Part shown: one piece after another, positions 1 through 8,865 of the stretch
Numbering within the stretch: the first letter of the stretch is position 1
How the letters are laid out: each line of letters opens with the position of its first letter
Origin: Paenibacillus sp. FSL R5-0912
Lineage (GTDB): Bacteria; Bacillota; Bacilli; Paenibacillales; Paenibacillaceae
Assembly (NCBI RefSeq): GCF_000758605.1
Contig: NZ_CP009282.1
Coordinates: forward strand, 2,666,001-2,730,000
Reading direction: 5' to 3'
Length of the DNA: 64,000 bases
Program-made: the position numbers and the translations under genes
Notes under the pieces: generated by a model
Told to the model about the DNA's origin: nothing
The model's database searches: none
Seen by the model: only the letters and a program-made list of their open reading frames with translations

Positions 1-1014
1 GGTGCAACCGACTACTCACAGCGTGCGGGACTCGGACTGCTTGCACCGCTGAATGACCTGATCAGCAAAGAAGGCATCACGTTGGCGGATGAATATACGA
101 TTGATCCTTCCGTAGACGGACAGGTGTATGCACTTCCAGATACCCTGGAGAATTATTTCGTCCTGCTGAACAAGGACAAGCTGGATGCGGCTGGACTGGC
201 TGTGCCTACGGAATGGAGCTGGGATGACTATCTTGACTATTCCGCTAAGCTGACCAGTGGCAGCGGGCCGTCCAAGACCTTCGGCACTTATTTCCATACC
301 TGGGCTATGTACTGGGAGCTGGCCATTATCAACCAGGAGAAGGACAACAACCTGGTCAATAACGGCATCGTAAATATTGACAGTGCGGGTATACGCCAAT
401 CCCTGGAGCTGCGCAGCAAGGCAGAGGAATCCGGAGTTGCCGTGCCGTATGCGGATACCATTTCCCAGAAGCTGGCTTACCGCTCGGAGTTCTTCACCGG
501 ACATGCCGCGATGATTGTGACCGGTAACTGGATGATTGGAGAAGCGGGCGGATCGGAGGAGTTCCCGGCTACGTTCACCACTGCGTTTGCACCGATGCCG
601 TCCAATAGCGCGGGTCAGCCTGCCGGAGTCAGCATTGCCAACGGCAACTATGTGGGCATTCTGGAGAAATCGGAGCATCAGCAGGAGGCTTATGATTTCA
701 TCCGCTGGTATTCCACTGAGGGCGAGCAGATGCAGAATGTATACTCCGCATGGAAGAAGCAGGATGTGGATCAATACATCGCCGGGGTGAAGTCCTCTGC
801 CATGAGCCCGGATATGATTGACGAAACCTCGCTGGCCTACGTAATCAAGAATGCCAAGCCGGCTCCGCTGAGTGTGCCACCGACGTATCAGGGCGAGCTG
901 GAAACTGCTTTTACTAAAGAAACCGAGCTGTACATCCTGAAACAGCAGGACTTGGAGACTACAATCAGCAAAGCGCAAGCTGAACTGCAAAAGATTGTGG
1001 ATGCCAATAAGTAA
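1..1014 (+). CDS. Sugar ABC transporter substrate-binding protein (5' end cut by window)
   Basis: The reading frame is open from base 1 to the TAA at 1012-1014, so the start and lipoprotein signal lie outside the window. The visible 337 residues look like the C-terminal two thirds of a family 1 extracellular solute-binding protein: a DGQVYALP segment, a WSWDDYLDY segment, a GHAAMIVTGNWM segment typical of these lipoproteins, and a late stretch ending in a helix rich in Lys and Gln. It would bind a sugar outside the membrane and hand it to a permease pair that is not in view. The next genes are a sensor kinase, an AraC-type regulator and nagB-nagA, so an amino sugar or chitin oligosaccharide is a reasonable substrate guess. 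Family assignment is solid; substrate is inference. Confidence 0.88.
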   Translation, partial: GATDYSQRAGLGLLAPLNDLISKEGITLADEYTIDPSVDGQVYALPDTLENYFVLLNKDKLDAAGLAVPTEWSWDDYLDYSAKLTSGSGPSKTFGTYFHTWAMYWELAIINQEKDNNLVNNGIVNIDSAGIRQSLELRSKAEESGVAVPYADTISQKLAYRSEFFTGHAAMIVTGNWMIGEAGGSEEFPATFTTAFAPMPSNSAGQPAGVSIANGNYVGILEKSEHQQEAYDFIRWYSTEGEQMQNVYSAWKKQDVDQYIAGVKSSAMSPDMIDETSLAYVIKNAKPAPLSVPPTYQGELETAFTKETELYILKQQDLETTISKAQAELQKIVDANK

Positions 1015-1132
1015 ATAAGGGCGAATCGTCATATTTTGTCGAGATATTACTGGGAAATGAATTACTGGAGGCGGAAAGCTGATATGATAGAGGCAAAGAA
1101 AACGATAGTCTGATTGTGAAGGGGGATTGCCA

Positions 1133-2932
1133 TTGCTGCCAAAAGGATGGAAACTCGGTTTTCGCAACAAGCTGCTCGTCGCTTCCTTGCTCTGTCTGCT
1201 GCTTCCCGCCTCCATTACCCTGTATATTTCCAATTCCTATACCGAGCACATCCTCCGTTCCCAGGTGGTTCAGAATGAACGCCGTTCGCTGGAGCAGGAG
1301 AGCATGTATATCTCGAACCTTCTCAGCAATCTGGTGCTGGTGTCGAATTACATTCAGTTCGATCCCGGGATCACGCTTATTCTCAAAGAAAATTGGCAGC
1401 GCAGTAAGCTGCACCAGCCGGATACAGCCAAAAATGTTCTGGAATTTACAGAGGTTACCGAGAAGCTGATTAGCGTTACCTCCATGATGGAAAAAACGTT
1501 TGTCACCGTGCTCACCTCGGATGGCCAATATTATTCAAACGATTCTTACGCCAAGCTGGATGTCGGCGCCCTGATGCTTCAGCCCTGGATGGAAAAAGCC
1601 CGGCAGCAGCCTGCCTTCGAGCTGTACTGGGCGGGTGTGCTGGATAACTATATCCCGACTAGAGCGGTTACCAGCCCTCAGGTGCTAACGATTGCCCGCA
1701 ATCTGAAGCTGTCCTCCAATTCAACCTATGCCACAGTCATCATCAGTATCGCCGAGAGCCGGATCAGCCAGATCTTTAATGACAACCGTGAGGGCCAGGA
1801 GACGCTGCTGATCGGGCCTGACGGAACGGTAATAGCTTCCCGGGACAAGGCGCGGCTGGGTCAGCCTTTTGCACTCGCGCATGAACTGACGGGTACAGCC
1901 GATTCGCGGTTTATGGATTACCGGAATGAACAATATCTGCTCAGCAGTCTGGATATTCCCTACGGGAACTACCGGATTGTAAGTCTGTCGCCTTATCGTG
2001 AGGCGGTCAGCCAAATCAGTGCAACCCACCGCTGGAGTACAGCCGTGCAGATTATGTCTGGAGCTTTTTTCCTGCTGATCCTGGTTCTGCTGGTCCGTCA
2101 ATTCACGAAGCCGGTGATCAAGCTGGACAGTGTGGCTGCCAGAGTGGAGCAGGGCGAGCTTGGCATCCGTTCCGGAGTCCGCGGGTATGACGAGATCGGG
2201 CGGCTTGGCAAGTCTTTTGACCATATGCTGGACCGGGTAGAGAAGATGATCATTCAGATTAAGGTCGAGCAGGCGCAGAAGCGCAAGGCTGAGCTTGCGA
2301 TGCTGCAGTCGCAGATCAATCCGCATTTCCTGTTCAATATTCTTAATTCCATCCGCCTGCGCATTATGATGCGGGGAGATGAAGAGAATGCGGAGCTGCT
2401 GTTCTCGCTGTCCCGGCTGCTGCGGATGACTATTCAACAGCGTGATGAGTACACTACTCTGCATGATGAGCTGCATATTGTCAGGAGTTATGTGGAGCTG
2501 CTGAATTTCCGTCAGGCCGATGAAGTTACGCTGGATACAGACTGCACCTCGGAGAGCCTTGGGCTGAAAATCCCGCGCTTCCTGCTGCAGCCGGTTATCG
2601 AGAATGCTTACATTCACGGCCTGCGCCAGGAGAGTGGACGCATTCTGATCCGCACCTGGACCCAGGACACACGGCTGCTCATCGCGATTGAAGATAACGG
2701 CCGGGGCATGGATGAGGTGACCCTGAACCGGCTTCGGGCAGAGGTTGGCTCCGAGCCGCCGGAGCTGGAAACCATGCCGTCCAGCAGACTGGCTCATATC
2801 GGAATGTCGAACGTATACGAGCGTCTGTATCTGACCTATGGTTCAGCCTTCCAGGTTACCATTGACAGTATCCCCGGACAAGGGACAACCTTCCTGTTTG
2901 TGCTTCCTGAAGAAATTCCGGATCAAGGTTAG
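1133..2932 (+). CDS. Membrane sensor histidine kinase, YesM type
   Basis: About 599 residues. A first membrane segment (about residues 12-32) is followed by an extracytoplasmic sensing region to about residue 300, a second membrane segment (about 303-324), a HAMP linker, then the His_kinase family (PF06580) phosphoacceptor motif QINPHFLFNIL near residue 398 and a HATPase domain with N box (ENAYIHGL) and G box (DNGRGMD). I chose TTG 1133 because the GGGGG ribosome site at 1121-1125 sits seven bases upstream; the in-frame TTG at 1127 touches that site. It lies 19 bases before its partner response regulator. YesM/YesN pairs beside binding proteins usually sense extracellular sugar and control the transporter; here amino-sugar sensing is inferred from nagB-nagA. 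Confidence 0.92.
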   Translation: MLPKGWKLGFRNKLLVASLLCLLLPASITLYISNSYTEHILRSQVVQNERRSLEQESMYISNLLSNLVLVSNYIQFDPGITLILKENWQRSKLHQPDTAKNVLEFTEVTEKLISVTSMMEKTFVTVLTSDGQYYSNDSYAKLDVGALMLQPWMEKARQQPAFELYWAGVLDNYIPTRAVTSPQVLTIARNLKLSSNSTYATVIISIAESRISQIFNDNREGQETLLIGPDGTVIASRDKARLGQPFALAHELTGTADSRFMDYRNEQYLLSSLDIPYGNYRIVSLSPYREAVSQISATHRWSTAVQIMSGAFFLLILVLLVRQFTKPVIKLDSVAARVEQGELGIRSGVRGYDEIGRLGKSFDHMLDRVEKMIIQIKVEQAQKRKAELAMLQSQINPHFLFNILNSIRLRIMMRGDEENAELLFSLSRLLRMTIQQRDEYTTLHDELHIVRSYVELLNFRQADEVTLDTDCTSESLGLKIPRFLLQPVIENAYIHGLRQESGRILIRTWTQDTRLLIAIEDNGRGMDEVTLNRLRAEVGSEPPELETMPSSRLAHIGMSNVYERLYLTYGSAFQVTIDSIPGQGTTFLFVLPEEIPDQG

Positions 2933-2951
2933 GAAAGGGAGAGTGGGAACG

Positions 2952-4595
2952 ATGTATAGCGTGATGCTGGTGGATGATGATTATCCGGTACTGGACTTTC
3001 TCTCGGCAATGATTCCCTGGAACGAGCTTGGACTGACCCTTCATTCGGCCTGCAAAAATGGTCTGGTTGCCCTGGAGAAAGCGCAGGCCGGTATGCCGGA
3101 TATTGTGATAACGGATATTGGAATGCCCTATATGGACGGCATTGAGCTGATCCGCGAGCTGAAGCTGATGAACGAAGACTTACGCGTTGTGGTGCTGTCA
3201 TGTATGGATGATTTCACGTATGCACAGCAGGCGGTGAAGCTGATGGTGAGCGATTACATTCTCAAGGAGATGATGAGCCGCGAGCTGATTACCGGGCTGC
3301 TGCAGGAGATTGGCGATGATCTGCGCCGCAGGGACGCGGAGAGAGCCCAGACATTGAAGTGGAAAAGCATGGCGGAGAACCAAAAGGTGCTGCTGAAGCA
3401 GAGTGTGCTGCGGCGGATTGCCGCCCGGGAGCTGCCGGACACCGAATGGCTTCCGGATGCCGCCGAGCTGGGGATTGTACCCGATTTGACAGCGAATGTA
3501 GCCGTCCTATGCCGGGTCAGCGGCAGTACCGGGGAGCCGGTCCGGGATGATCTTGCGCTCATGGCACTGGTGGAATCCGCCGCCGAAGCGGTGCTTCAGG
3601 ATGGAACGGCCGCAGTATGTCTGCCTTACAGCGGACGGGACTGCGTGCTGGTCTTCACCGGAGGGATGGGCAATGGCGCAAGTGCCGGCCATATCTCCAT
3701 GCTCGGCAAGCTGCGTTCCGCGGTTCAGAGCATGCCGGGGGTAGGGGCTTCTTTTCAATATCTGTGTATTCCGCCCGGCAGCGGGCATTTCCGTGAAGGG
3801 ATTATAACGCTGTTAACGCAAGGGCGGGAGAATGCCTTTTATCTGAAGCCGGGCGAGCTTACCGGGCTGAAGGAGCTCCAGCCGTTCACCGGTGAGGATC
3901 TGTTCCTGCATTACACCGAAGCCTCCCGGGAGATCCGCGAAGCCTTCCTGGAGGAATCGGCCGGGCGGTTAGAGGAATTGCTGTCCAAATGGATGGACTA
4001 TATCCGGTTGAAGCGCTTTGCTCCACGCCAGGTCAAGGAATGGATGCTCAAACTGCTCTACGATAACCAGATGCGGCTGATGGCCCGTCAACAGTTCCAG
4101 TCGACCTTCTCCCTGGAGATGCTGCATGACACTATCACTGCCATTGAGCATATCGACAGTCTGGAAGAGTGGTCCCTGCAATTCTTCTATGAACGTCTGC
4201 CGGTGATCCGTGAGATGTACCAGGAGACCCGGCGGGATGAGATCAAGAAGGTGAAGCAGTATGTGGACCGCCATCTGAACCGTAAAATTACGCTGGAGGA
4301 GGTCGCCGAATACACTCATTTGAATTCGAGCTATTTCAGCCGCCTGTTCAAGAAAGAAACCGGGATGAGCTTCATCCACTATGTTACCCACACCAAGATG
4401 GAGCATGCCAAAGAGCTGCTGGACCAGTCTCCGCAGAGTGTGGAGCAGGTCGCTGAGCAGCTGGGCTACGAGAACAAAAGCTATTTCACCAAGCTGTTCA
4501 AGCTGCATACAGGCCTTACCCCGGGTGAATTCCGGGGCGAAGAAGGGACAAGGAACGGACAACCACAAGGGACAGGGAGGCACTACTCATGCTGA
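2952..4595 (+). CDS. AraC-type response regulator, YesN type
   Basis: 547 residues. An N-terminal receiver domain carries the acidic pair near D8-D10 and the phosphoacceptor D55 in ITDIGMP. A long middle region of unassigned fold follows, then a C-terminal AraC double helix-turn-helix (about residues 435-535) with the usual LNSSYFSRLFKKETG and LGYENKSYFTKLFK segments. ATG 2952 is chosen because AGGAAAGGGAG at 2931-2941 precedes it; an in-frame extension upstream to 2838 would lie inside the kinase gene and lacks the receiver pattern. It is presumably phosphorylated by the kinase just upstream and would activate the neighbouring transporter and nagB-nagA genes. Its last seven bases overlap the nagB start, which implies translational coupling. 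Confidence 0.92.
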   Translation: MYSVMLVDDDYPVLDFLSAMIPWNELGLTLHSACKNGLVALEKAQAGMPDIVITDIGMPYMDGIELIRELKLMNEDLRVVVLSCMDDFTYAQQAVKLMVSDYILKEMMSRELITGLLQEIGDDLRRRDAERAQTLKWKSMAENQKVLLKQSVLRRIAARELPDTEWLPDAAELGIVPDLTANVAVLCRVSGSTGEPVRDDLALMALVESAAEAVLQDGTAAVCLPYSGRDCVLVFTGGMGNGASAGHISMLGKLRSAVQSMPGVGASFQYLCIPPGSGHFREGIITLLTQGRENAFYLKPGELTGLKELQPFTGEDLFLHYTEASREIREAFLEESAGRLEELLSKWMDYIRLKRFAPRQVKEWMLKLLYDNQMRLMARQQFQSTFSLEMLHDTITAIEHIDSLEEWSLQFFYERLPVIREMYQETRRDEIKKVKQYVDRHLNRKITLEEVAEYTHLNSSYFSRLFKKETGMSFIHYVTHTKMEHAKELLDQSPQSVEQVAEQLGYENKSYFTKLFKLHTGLTPGEFRGEEGTRNGQPQGTGRHYSC

Positions 4596-5368
4596 AAGTG
4601 ACACCAATCCATACCGAAATGGCAGGTTCCATGCTGGTGCGTGTATTTGAGAACCGGCGGATGCTCGGAGAGGCGGCCGGACGTGAAGCTGCGGCTGCAA
4701 TCCGCGCCTTGCTGGCTTCCAAGACTACGGTCAGAATGATCTTCGCCGCCGCACCTTCCCAGAATGAATTCCTTGCCGAGCTTGCTGAAGCGCCGGATCT
4801 GGACTGGAGCCGGATTACGGCGTTCCATATGGACGAATATCTCGGTCTCCCGGAAGGCTCGCCGCAGAGCTTCGGCAGCTTCCTCCGGGAAGCGCTGTTC
4901 GACAAGGTGAAGCCGGGCAGGGTTCATTATATTAATCCTGCCGCTGACCTTGAAGCTGAATGTGAGCGATATGGCAGGCTGCTGGCGGAAGCTCCTATAG
5001 ATATTGTCTGCCTCGGCATTGGGGAGAACGGCCATCTGGCCTTCAATGACCCGCCGGTGGCGGATTTCCATGATCCCCGGCTGGTCAAAGCGGTCACTCT
5101 CGATGCCGCCTGCCGCACCCAGCAGGTGAATGACGGATGCTTCGCCAGTCTGGAGGAGGTTCCGCAGCAGGCACTGACCCTGACGATCCCTGTATTGCTG
5201 TCCGCCAAGTGGCTGTTCTGTATGGTTCCGGGCCCGACGAAGCGTGGTGCAGTTACCCGTACACTGCATGAATCTGTCTCCACGGCCTGTCCGTCCACAA
5301 TCCTGCGCAGCCACGGGGATTGCCGGCTGTTTGTGGACACGGATTCCTTCGGAGCGGTTGTGCGATGA
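4589..5368 (+). CDS. nagB: Glucosamine-6-phosphate deaminase
   Basis: 259 residues, the usual length for NagB. It converts glucosamine-6-phosphate to fructose-6-phosphate and ammonia, feeding amino sugar into glycolysis in the cytoplasm. Visible motifs are FHMDEYLGL (catalytic Asp region) and GIGENGHLAFNDP (catalytic His region). Many NagB proteins have FNEP at the end of the second motif; here it is FNDP, a conservative change at an active-site acid. ATG 4589 has GGGAGG at 4575-4580. The gene overlaps the regulator before it by seven bases and nagA after it by four (ATGA), so all are probably one transcript. A broader sugar-phosphate isomerase of the same fold cannot be excluded, but the nagA neighbour argues for NagB. 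Confidence 0.9.
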   Translation: MLKVTPIHTEMAGSMLVRVFENRRMLGEAAGREAAAAIRALLASKTTVRMIFAAAPSQNEFLAELAEAPDLDWSRITAFHMDEYLGLPEGSPQSFGSFLREALFDKVKPGRVHYINPAADLEAECERYGRLLAEAPIDIVCLGIGENGHLAFNDPPVADFHDPRLVKAVTLDAACRTQQVNDGCFASLEEVPQQALTLTIPVLLSAKWLFCMVPGPTKRGAVTRTLHESVSTACPSTILRSHGDCRLFVDTDSFGAVVR

Positions 5369-6534
5369 TTGTGGATGCGCTGCATTACCGTACAGGCGAG
5401 CCGGTCCGGATTCGTCTGGAGGGCAGCATCATTGCGGGAATTGAACCGCTGGACGGACCTCTTGCGCTGCCGCCGGACGAGCTGCTGGAGCTGCCGGTAG
5501 CCGCGCCCGGCCTGGTAGACCTGCAGATCAACGGCTTCGGCGGCCATGACTTTAATCATCCCGTGCTGACCGCGGAGGCTGTCAAGGAAGCAATCCGCGC
5601 CTTGTGGACCGAAGGCATAACCACCTGCTATCCGACCGTGATCACCGGTGCTCCATATACGATTCACGGCGCAATGCGGGCAATTGCCCGGGCCTGCGAA
5701 GAGGATGCCGCCGCCGCTGCCACGATTGGCGGCATCCATCTGGAGGGGCCGTTCCTCTCGCCCGAAGACGGACCTCGAGGAGCGCATAGTCTGGAGCATA
5801 TCCGCCCACCGAGTACAGCCCTGTTCGACCAGTGGCAGGAAGCGGCAGGCGGGCGGATCTCCATCGTGACGATGTCCCCGGAGTGGGAGGGGAGTGCGGA
5901 ATTCATCCGCCACTGCGTGCGGCAGGGCGTGACGGTCTCTATAGGGCACACCTCGGCAAGCACGTCACAGATCTCGGAGGCGGCCGCTGCCGGAGCGCGG
6001 CTGTCCACGCATCTCGGCAATGGGGCGCATGCCGTGCTGCCGCGCCATCCGAATTATCTGTGGGCCCAGCTCGCGGAAGAAGAGCTGTGGTGCACTTTAA
6101 TCGCCGATGGCTTCCACCTCCCGGATGAGGTGCTGAAGGTGGCGATGAAGGTCAAGGGCAGCCGGGCGCTGCTGATCAGCGATGCCGTTGCCCTCGCCGG
6201 CCTGCCGCCCGGCAGCTACGACACGCCGGTCGGCGGCCGCGTCGTGCTGACCCCGGAGGGCCGGCTGCATCTCGCCGGCCAGCCCGGGCTGCTGGCCGGT
6301 TCGGCGCAGCTGCTGCTGCGCCACATCGCGCGCCTTAGCGCCGCGGGCCTGGCCGACCTGCCGGACGCCTGGGACATGGCGTCCGTGCACCCGGCAGGCT
6401 TCATGGCCCTGCCGGAGGCAGCGGGCCTGGCCGCCGGCGCGCCGGCGGATATTGCGCTGCTCCAGCGGGGCAGCGGGGGGCTGGCGCTGGCGGCGCTCTG
6501 CAAAGCCGGCGAATGGGTGTACCGCCGGGGATGA
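5365..6534 (+). CDS. nagA: N-acetylglucosamine-6-phosphate deacetylase
   Basis: 389 residues of the amidohydrolase (TIM-barrel) superfamily. It removes acetate from N-acetylglucosamine-6-phosphate, making the NagB substrate. Visible are the metal-binding region HLEGPF followed by GAHS, a second metal His in IGHTSAS, STHLGNGA, and the ISDAVALAG segment with the catalytic Asp. ATG 5365 overlaps the nagB stop as ATGA; longer in-frame extensions to 5320 would run inside nagB. The last third (about 6150-6530) is markedly more GC-rich than the rest of the window, with long runs of Ala, Gly and Leu codons. Expected to be co-expressed with nagB and the upstream two-component system. Confidence 0.93.
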   Translation: MIVDALHYRTGEPVRIRLEGSIIAGIEPLDGPLALPPDELLELPVAAPGLVDLQINGFGGHDFNHPVLTAEAVKEAIRALWTEGITTCYPTVITGAPYTIHGAMRAIARACEEDAAAAATIGGIHLEGPFLSPEDGPRGAHSLEHIRPPSTALFDQWQEAAGGRISIVTMSPEWEGSAEFIRHCVRQGVTVSIGHTSASTSQISEAAAAGARLSTHLGNGAHAVLPRHPNYLWAQLAEEELWCTLIADGFHLPDEVLKVAMKVKGSRALLISDAVALAGLPPGSYDTPVGGRVVLTPEGRLHLAGQPGLLAGSAQLLLRHIARLSAAGLADLPDAWDMASVHPAGFMALPEAAGLAAGAPADIALLQRGSGGLALAALCKAGEWVYRRG

Positions 6535-6683
6535 TGTCCGGCGGTAGCTATTCGCCGGGAGTTGCTGCGGGGTGCTGCGCCCGCTCCCCGGCACGAGTAC
6601 CTGTACCCGCGATTGCATCTGTCACCTACATCTGCATCCGCACTTGCACCCTCATCCACATTCTCAACTATGCCCCCGCAACT

Positions 6684-6712
6684 TTTTGCCTGAGACAGGT
6701 TCATGCTATAAT
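6684..6712 (+). promoter_or_regulatory. Extended -10 sigma-A promoter for the VOC gene
   Basis: TATAAT at 6707-6712 is preceded by TG at the extended -10 position (TGCTATAAT). A poor -35 (TTTTGC at 6684-6689) lies 17 bases upstream. It is about 40 bases before the GTG start at 6753. The GC-rich 6535-6680 stretch after nagA holds a CCGGCG/CGCCGG hairpin at 6538-6558 with no T-run. Confidence 0.6.
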
Positions 6713-6752
6713 AGTGCGGAACACACTCCTTAGATGCAGAGGTGATTAGAAA

Positions 6753-7160
6753 GTGGGATATAAGGCAGGCCAGCTATTTGTTAATTTGCCGGTGAGTCAT
6801 CTGCAGGATTCGATCAACTTTTTTACCGCACTCGGATTTGAGTTCAACCCGCAGTACACGGATGAGAACGCAACATGCATGATTATTAATGACAACACGT
6901 TTGCCATGCTGCTGACCAAGGAATTCTTTAACACCTTCACTTCGAAATCGGTTGTGGATACTGCCGGACACACGGAGGTCATTCTCGCCTTCTCCGCAGC
7001 AAGCAGGGCAGAGGTGGACGAGCTTGTGCATAAGGCACTTGGGGCCGGCGGCAAACCGTTCAATGATCCTGTCGACCACGGCTTTATGTACAATTGGAGC
7101 TTTCAGGATATCGACGGACATCTGTGGGAAGTCATGTATATGGATGAGAACGCGCAATAG
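6753..7160 (+). CDS. VOC-superfamily (glyoxalase/bleomycin-resistance-like) protein
   Basis: 135 residues with the vicinal-oxygen-chelate pattern: an N-terminal strand then QDSINFFTALGFEF, and the C-terminal DIDGHLWEVMYMD, which carries the usual Glu near the metal site. Starts at GTG 6753, eight bases after AGAGGTGA. It stands alone, with its own promoter and a likely terminator after it. Proteins of this size often act as small dioxygenase- or isomerase-like enzymes or drug-binding proteins; the sequence does not say which. There is no operon partner to help. Confidence 0.88.
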   Translation: MGYKAGQLFVNLPVSHLQDSINFFTALGFEFNPQYTDENATCMIINDNTFAMLLTKEFFNTFTSKSVVDTAGHTEVILAFSAASRAEVDELVHKALGAGGKPFNDPVDHGFMYNWSFQDIDGHLWEVMYMDENAQ

Positions 7161-7179
7161 CATAGTGCTGCATGAGGAC

Positions 7180-7210
7180 AGGCTTCCGGATGCGGGGGCT
7201 TGTTTTTGTT
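7180..7210 (+). terminator. Rho-independent terminator after the VOC gene
   Basis: A nine-pair stem (7180-7188 with 7193-7201, including G-U pairs) with a GATG loop is followed by GTTTTTGTTTG. It lies 20 bases after the VOC stop codon. Confidence 0.55.
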
Positions 7211-7253
7211 TGTTTATAGAGGAATCTTCTGAGGGTTGCAGTGATGCTATTAT

Positions 7254-7274
7254 GGTATGCGGTATGCGGTATGC
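7254..7274. repeat. Heptamer microsatellite GGTATGC x3
   Basis: Three exact tandem copies of GGTATGC at 7254-7260, 7261-7267 and 7268-7274. It lies directly before the first TTGTA-type repeat unit. No coding sequence covers it. Confidence 0.85.
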
Positions 7275-7278
7275 TTAA

Positions 7279-7458
7279 GTGCACTTTGTACAACTAAATC
7301 GTCTGATTTATAACCAATTATTCGTTTAGTTGTATTCCGTGCAATTAAATTGCCACATATAGATGGTTTTCTCCGCTTATGGCAGATATAGTTGTACAGA
7401 ATACAGTTATAAGAGGCAAGCCTGCCTTTTCGCGGTTTTTAGTTGTACAGTGTACAAC
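7279..7458. repeat. Spaced inverted-repeat array, family 1, cluster A
   Basis: Four imperfect 15-base palindromes of the form TTGYA-N5-TRCAA start at 7279, 7330, 7392 and 7443, so the spacings are 51, 62 and 51 bases. The last is a perfect palindrome, GTTGTACAGTGTACAAC at 7442-7458. Within each 51-base pair the flanks mirror each other (CTAAA beside one unit, TTTAG beside the other), so each pair could fold into a hairpin of about 66 bases. The same geometry recurs in cluster B. The family looks like an intergenic REP- or MITE-type element; I cannot name it. Confidence 0.75.
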
Positions 7459-7670
7459 TATGCTGTAAGTTTCCAGTTGAAGCTGAATCCGAATACATAA
7501 ATTGCTGCATGAAATGAACTCACTTCATTAGTTCTGTGATTGTACCAAGCCGGGCGTTGTAAAAAAGCTGAGGCGTAACTGAAAGACAGATTCCTGGTGG
7601 TGTTCTGGAGCGAATGGCCGTCAGTGTGGCAGGACCGTCAGCCCATCAGATGTCGATCAGTAGGGGAATG

Positions 7671-7850
7671 CGGACTGAGAAGACGCTATTTTGCCAAAAA
7701 CACTGCTTTGTGCTCCCATACGGACTGAGATTCCGCTAACTTGTTCATTGAAGCCCGAAATGAGGTGTGGACGGACATATAAGCGATTCTGAGTCCGCTT
7801 GACCCGCAAAACCGCCTGTTTTGCTCAAATAGCGGATTCTCAGTCCTATT
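7671..7850. repeat. Spaced repeat array, family 2 (GGACTGAGAATCCGCTA)
   Basis: Four copies of a 17-base motif near GGACTGAGAATCCGCTA: two on the + strand (from 7671 and 7721) and two on the - strand (7781-7800 and 7831-7850). Spacing inside each pair is 50 bases. No convincing gene is present in 7161-8185; apart from the arrays and the minisatellite, the 7459-7670 part holds nothing I recognise. Confidence 0.7.
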
Positions 7851-7890
7851 CACGATCGTATACGCTCGTGAAGCTATTCATCCCCCGTCA

Positions 7891-8110
7891 AGTCCCGGCC
7901 AGCACCCCCGAGTCCCGCCAAGTCCTGCTAAGTCCCGCCCAGCTCCCGCCGTGTCCCGCCCAGCCCCCCAAGCCCCGCCGAGTCCTGCTAAGTCCCGCCC
8001 AGCTCCCGCCGTGTCCCGCCCAGCCCCCCAAGCCCCGCCGAGTCCTGCCAAGTCCCGCCCAACTCCCGCCGAGTCCCTCCCAGCTCCCGCCCAGCCCCGC
8101 CGAGTCCCCG
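7891..8110. repeat. GC-rich 60-bp minisatellite built from a decamer
   Basis: 7921-7980 and 7981-8040 are identical 60-base units. A third, diverged copy begins at 8041, and a partial one precedes 7921. Each unit is itself made of six variants of AGTCCCGCCC. Open frames cross it on both strands, but they are Pro/Ala/Ser or Gly/Trp/Arg repeats produced by the satellite, so no gene is called. Confidence 0.85.
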
Positions 8111-8185
8111 CCAATCCCCATCAACTCCTCCTAAAATACTCCCCCAACAACTTCTCCGAATACAATTAGTACATCAGGACTTCAC

Positions 8186-8755
8186 TTAATACTCCAGCAG
8201 GCGCCCGTTATCATGCCATTGGCCGTACATTGTATTGGCTCTGGTGTTTACGATGAATTTATCCAGTCTGCGCTGAAACACTTCTGGCTGATGGATATAG
8301 CTTTGTATGGTATCGATCCGCACCCGCCGGTAGAGCGCCGGAAAGGTCATGAAGTTCTCATACACCTGCGGTTCCTCCTTCAGCTTCTCTTCGATAACCT
8401 TGTCTATTCTAAAAGAGCGGATATCCATATCAGGAAGGACCCGCCGTCCTTCCTCACGCATCAAGCCCAGCTTCTCAAGGCGGCGGACACGCTCTTTGTT
8501 AAGCTCAGTCCATGAACTCCGTCTGCTGCGGGGAGAGAGCCTCTGCACCAGCTTTGCTTCAGCGTTCACCTTCTTCACCCCATCGATCCAGCCGAAGCAC
8601 AAAGCTTCTTCAACGGCGTCCAGGTACAGCAGCGTACCCGGGACTGGCTTCATAGTCGCTTCAACCCAACAAAAGGGTTCAGCCGTGCTGTTCACCAGCA
8701 GCCAGTTCCGCAACTCTTCCCTTGATGTAGCCGCAATCCAATTTTCTGTGCTCAT
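8186..8755 (-). CDS. YdeI/OmpD-associated family protein
   Basis: 189 residues. The N-terminal half holds the family pattern: WLLVNSTAEPFCWVE, then YLDAVEEALCFGWIDG and RLSPRSRRSSWTELN. The C-terminal half ends in a helical segment around FPALYRRVRIDTIQSY. Members are sometimes annotated as bacteriocin-protection proteins, but the biochemical role is not established and I do not infer it. It stands alone on the minus strand, with repeat arrays on both sides and no visible operon partner. Confidence 0.8.
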   Translation of the reverse strand: MSTENWIAATSREELRNWLLVNSTAEPFCWVEATMKPVPGTLLYLDAVEEALCFGWIDGVKKVNAEAKLVQRLSPRSRRSSWTELNKERVRRLEKLGLMREEGRRVLPDMDIRSFRIDKVIEEKLKEEPQVYENFMTFPALYRRVRIDTIQSYIHQPEVFQRRLDKFIVNTRANTMYGQWHDNGRLLEY

Positions 8756-8865
8756 AGTTACTGTACACTCCCTTCTGTCAAATATATAGCCCGAACAGGA
8801 GTCTGCACGGACGTTTTACGTGAATGGCACTTAGTAGGGCGGGAAGACTCCCGCTCAAGTACTGA

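Noticed and set aside
7799..8134. Open frame with Pro/Ala/Ser repeats across the minisatellite, and matching frames on the other strand
   Set aside because: The frames come from the 60-base repeat; all are low complexity and none has a ribosome site or recognisable domain.
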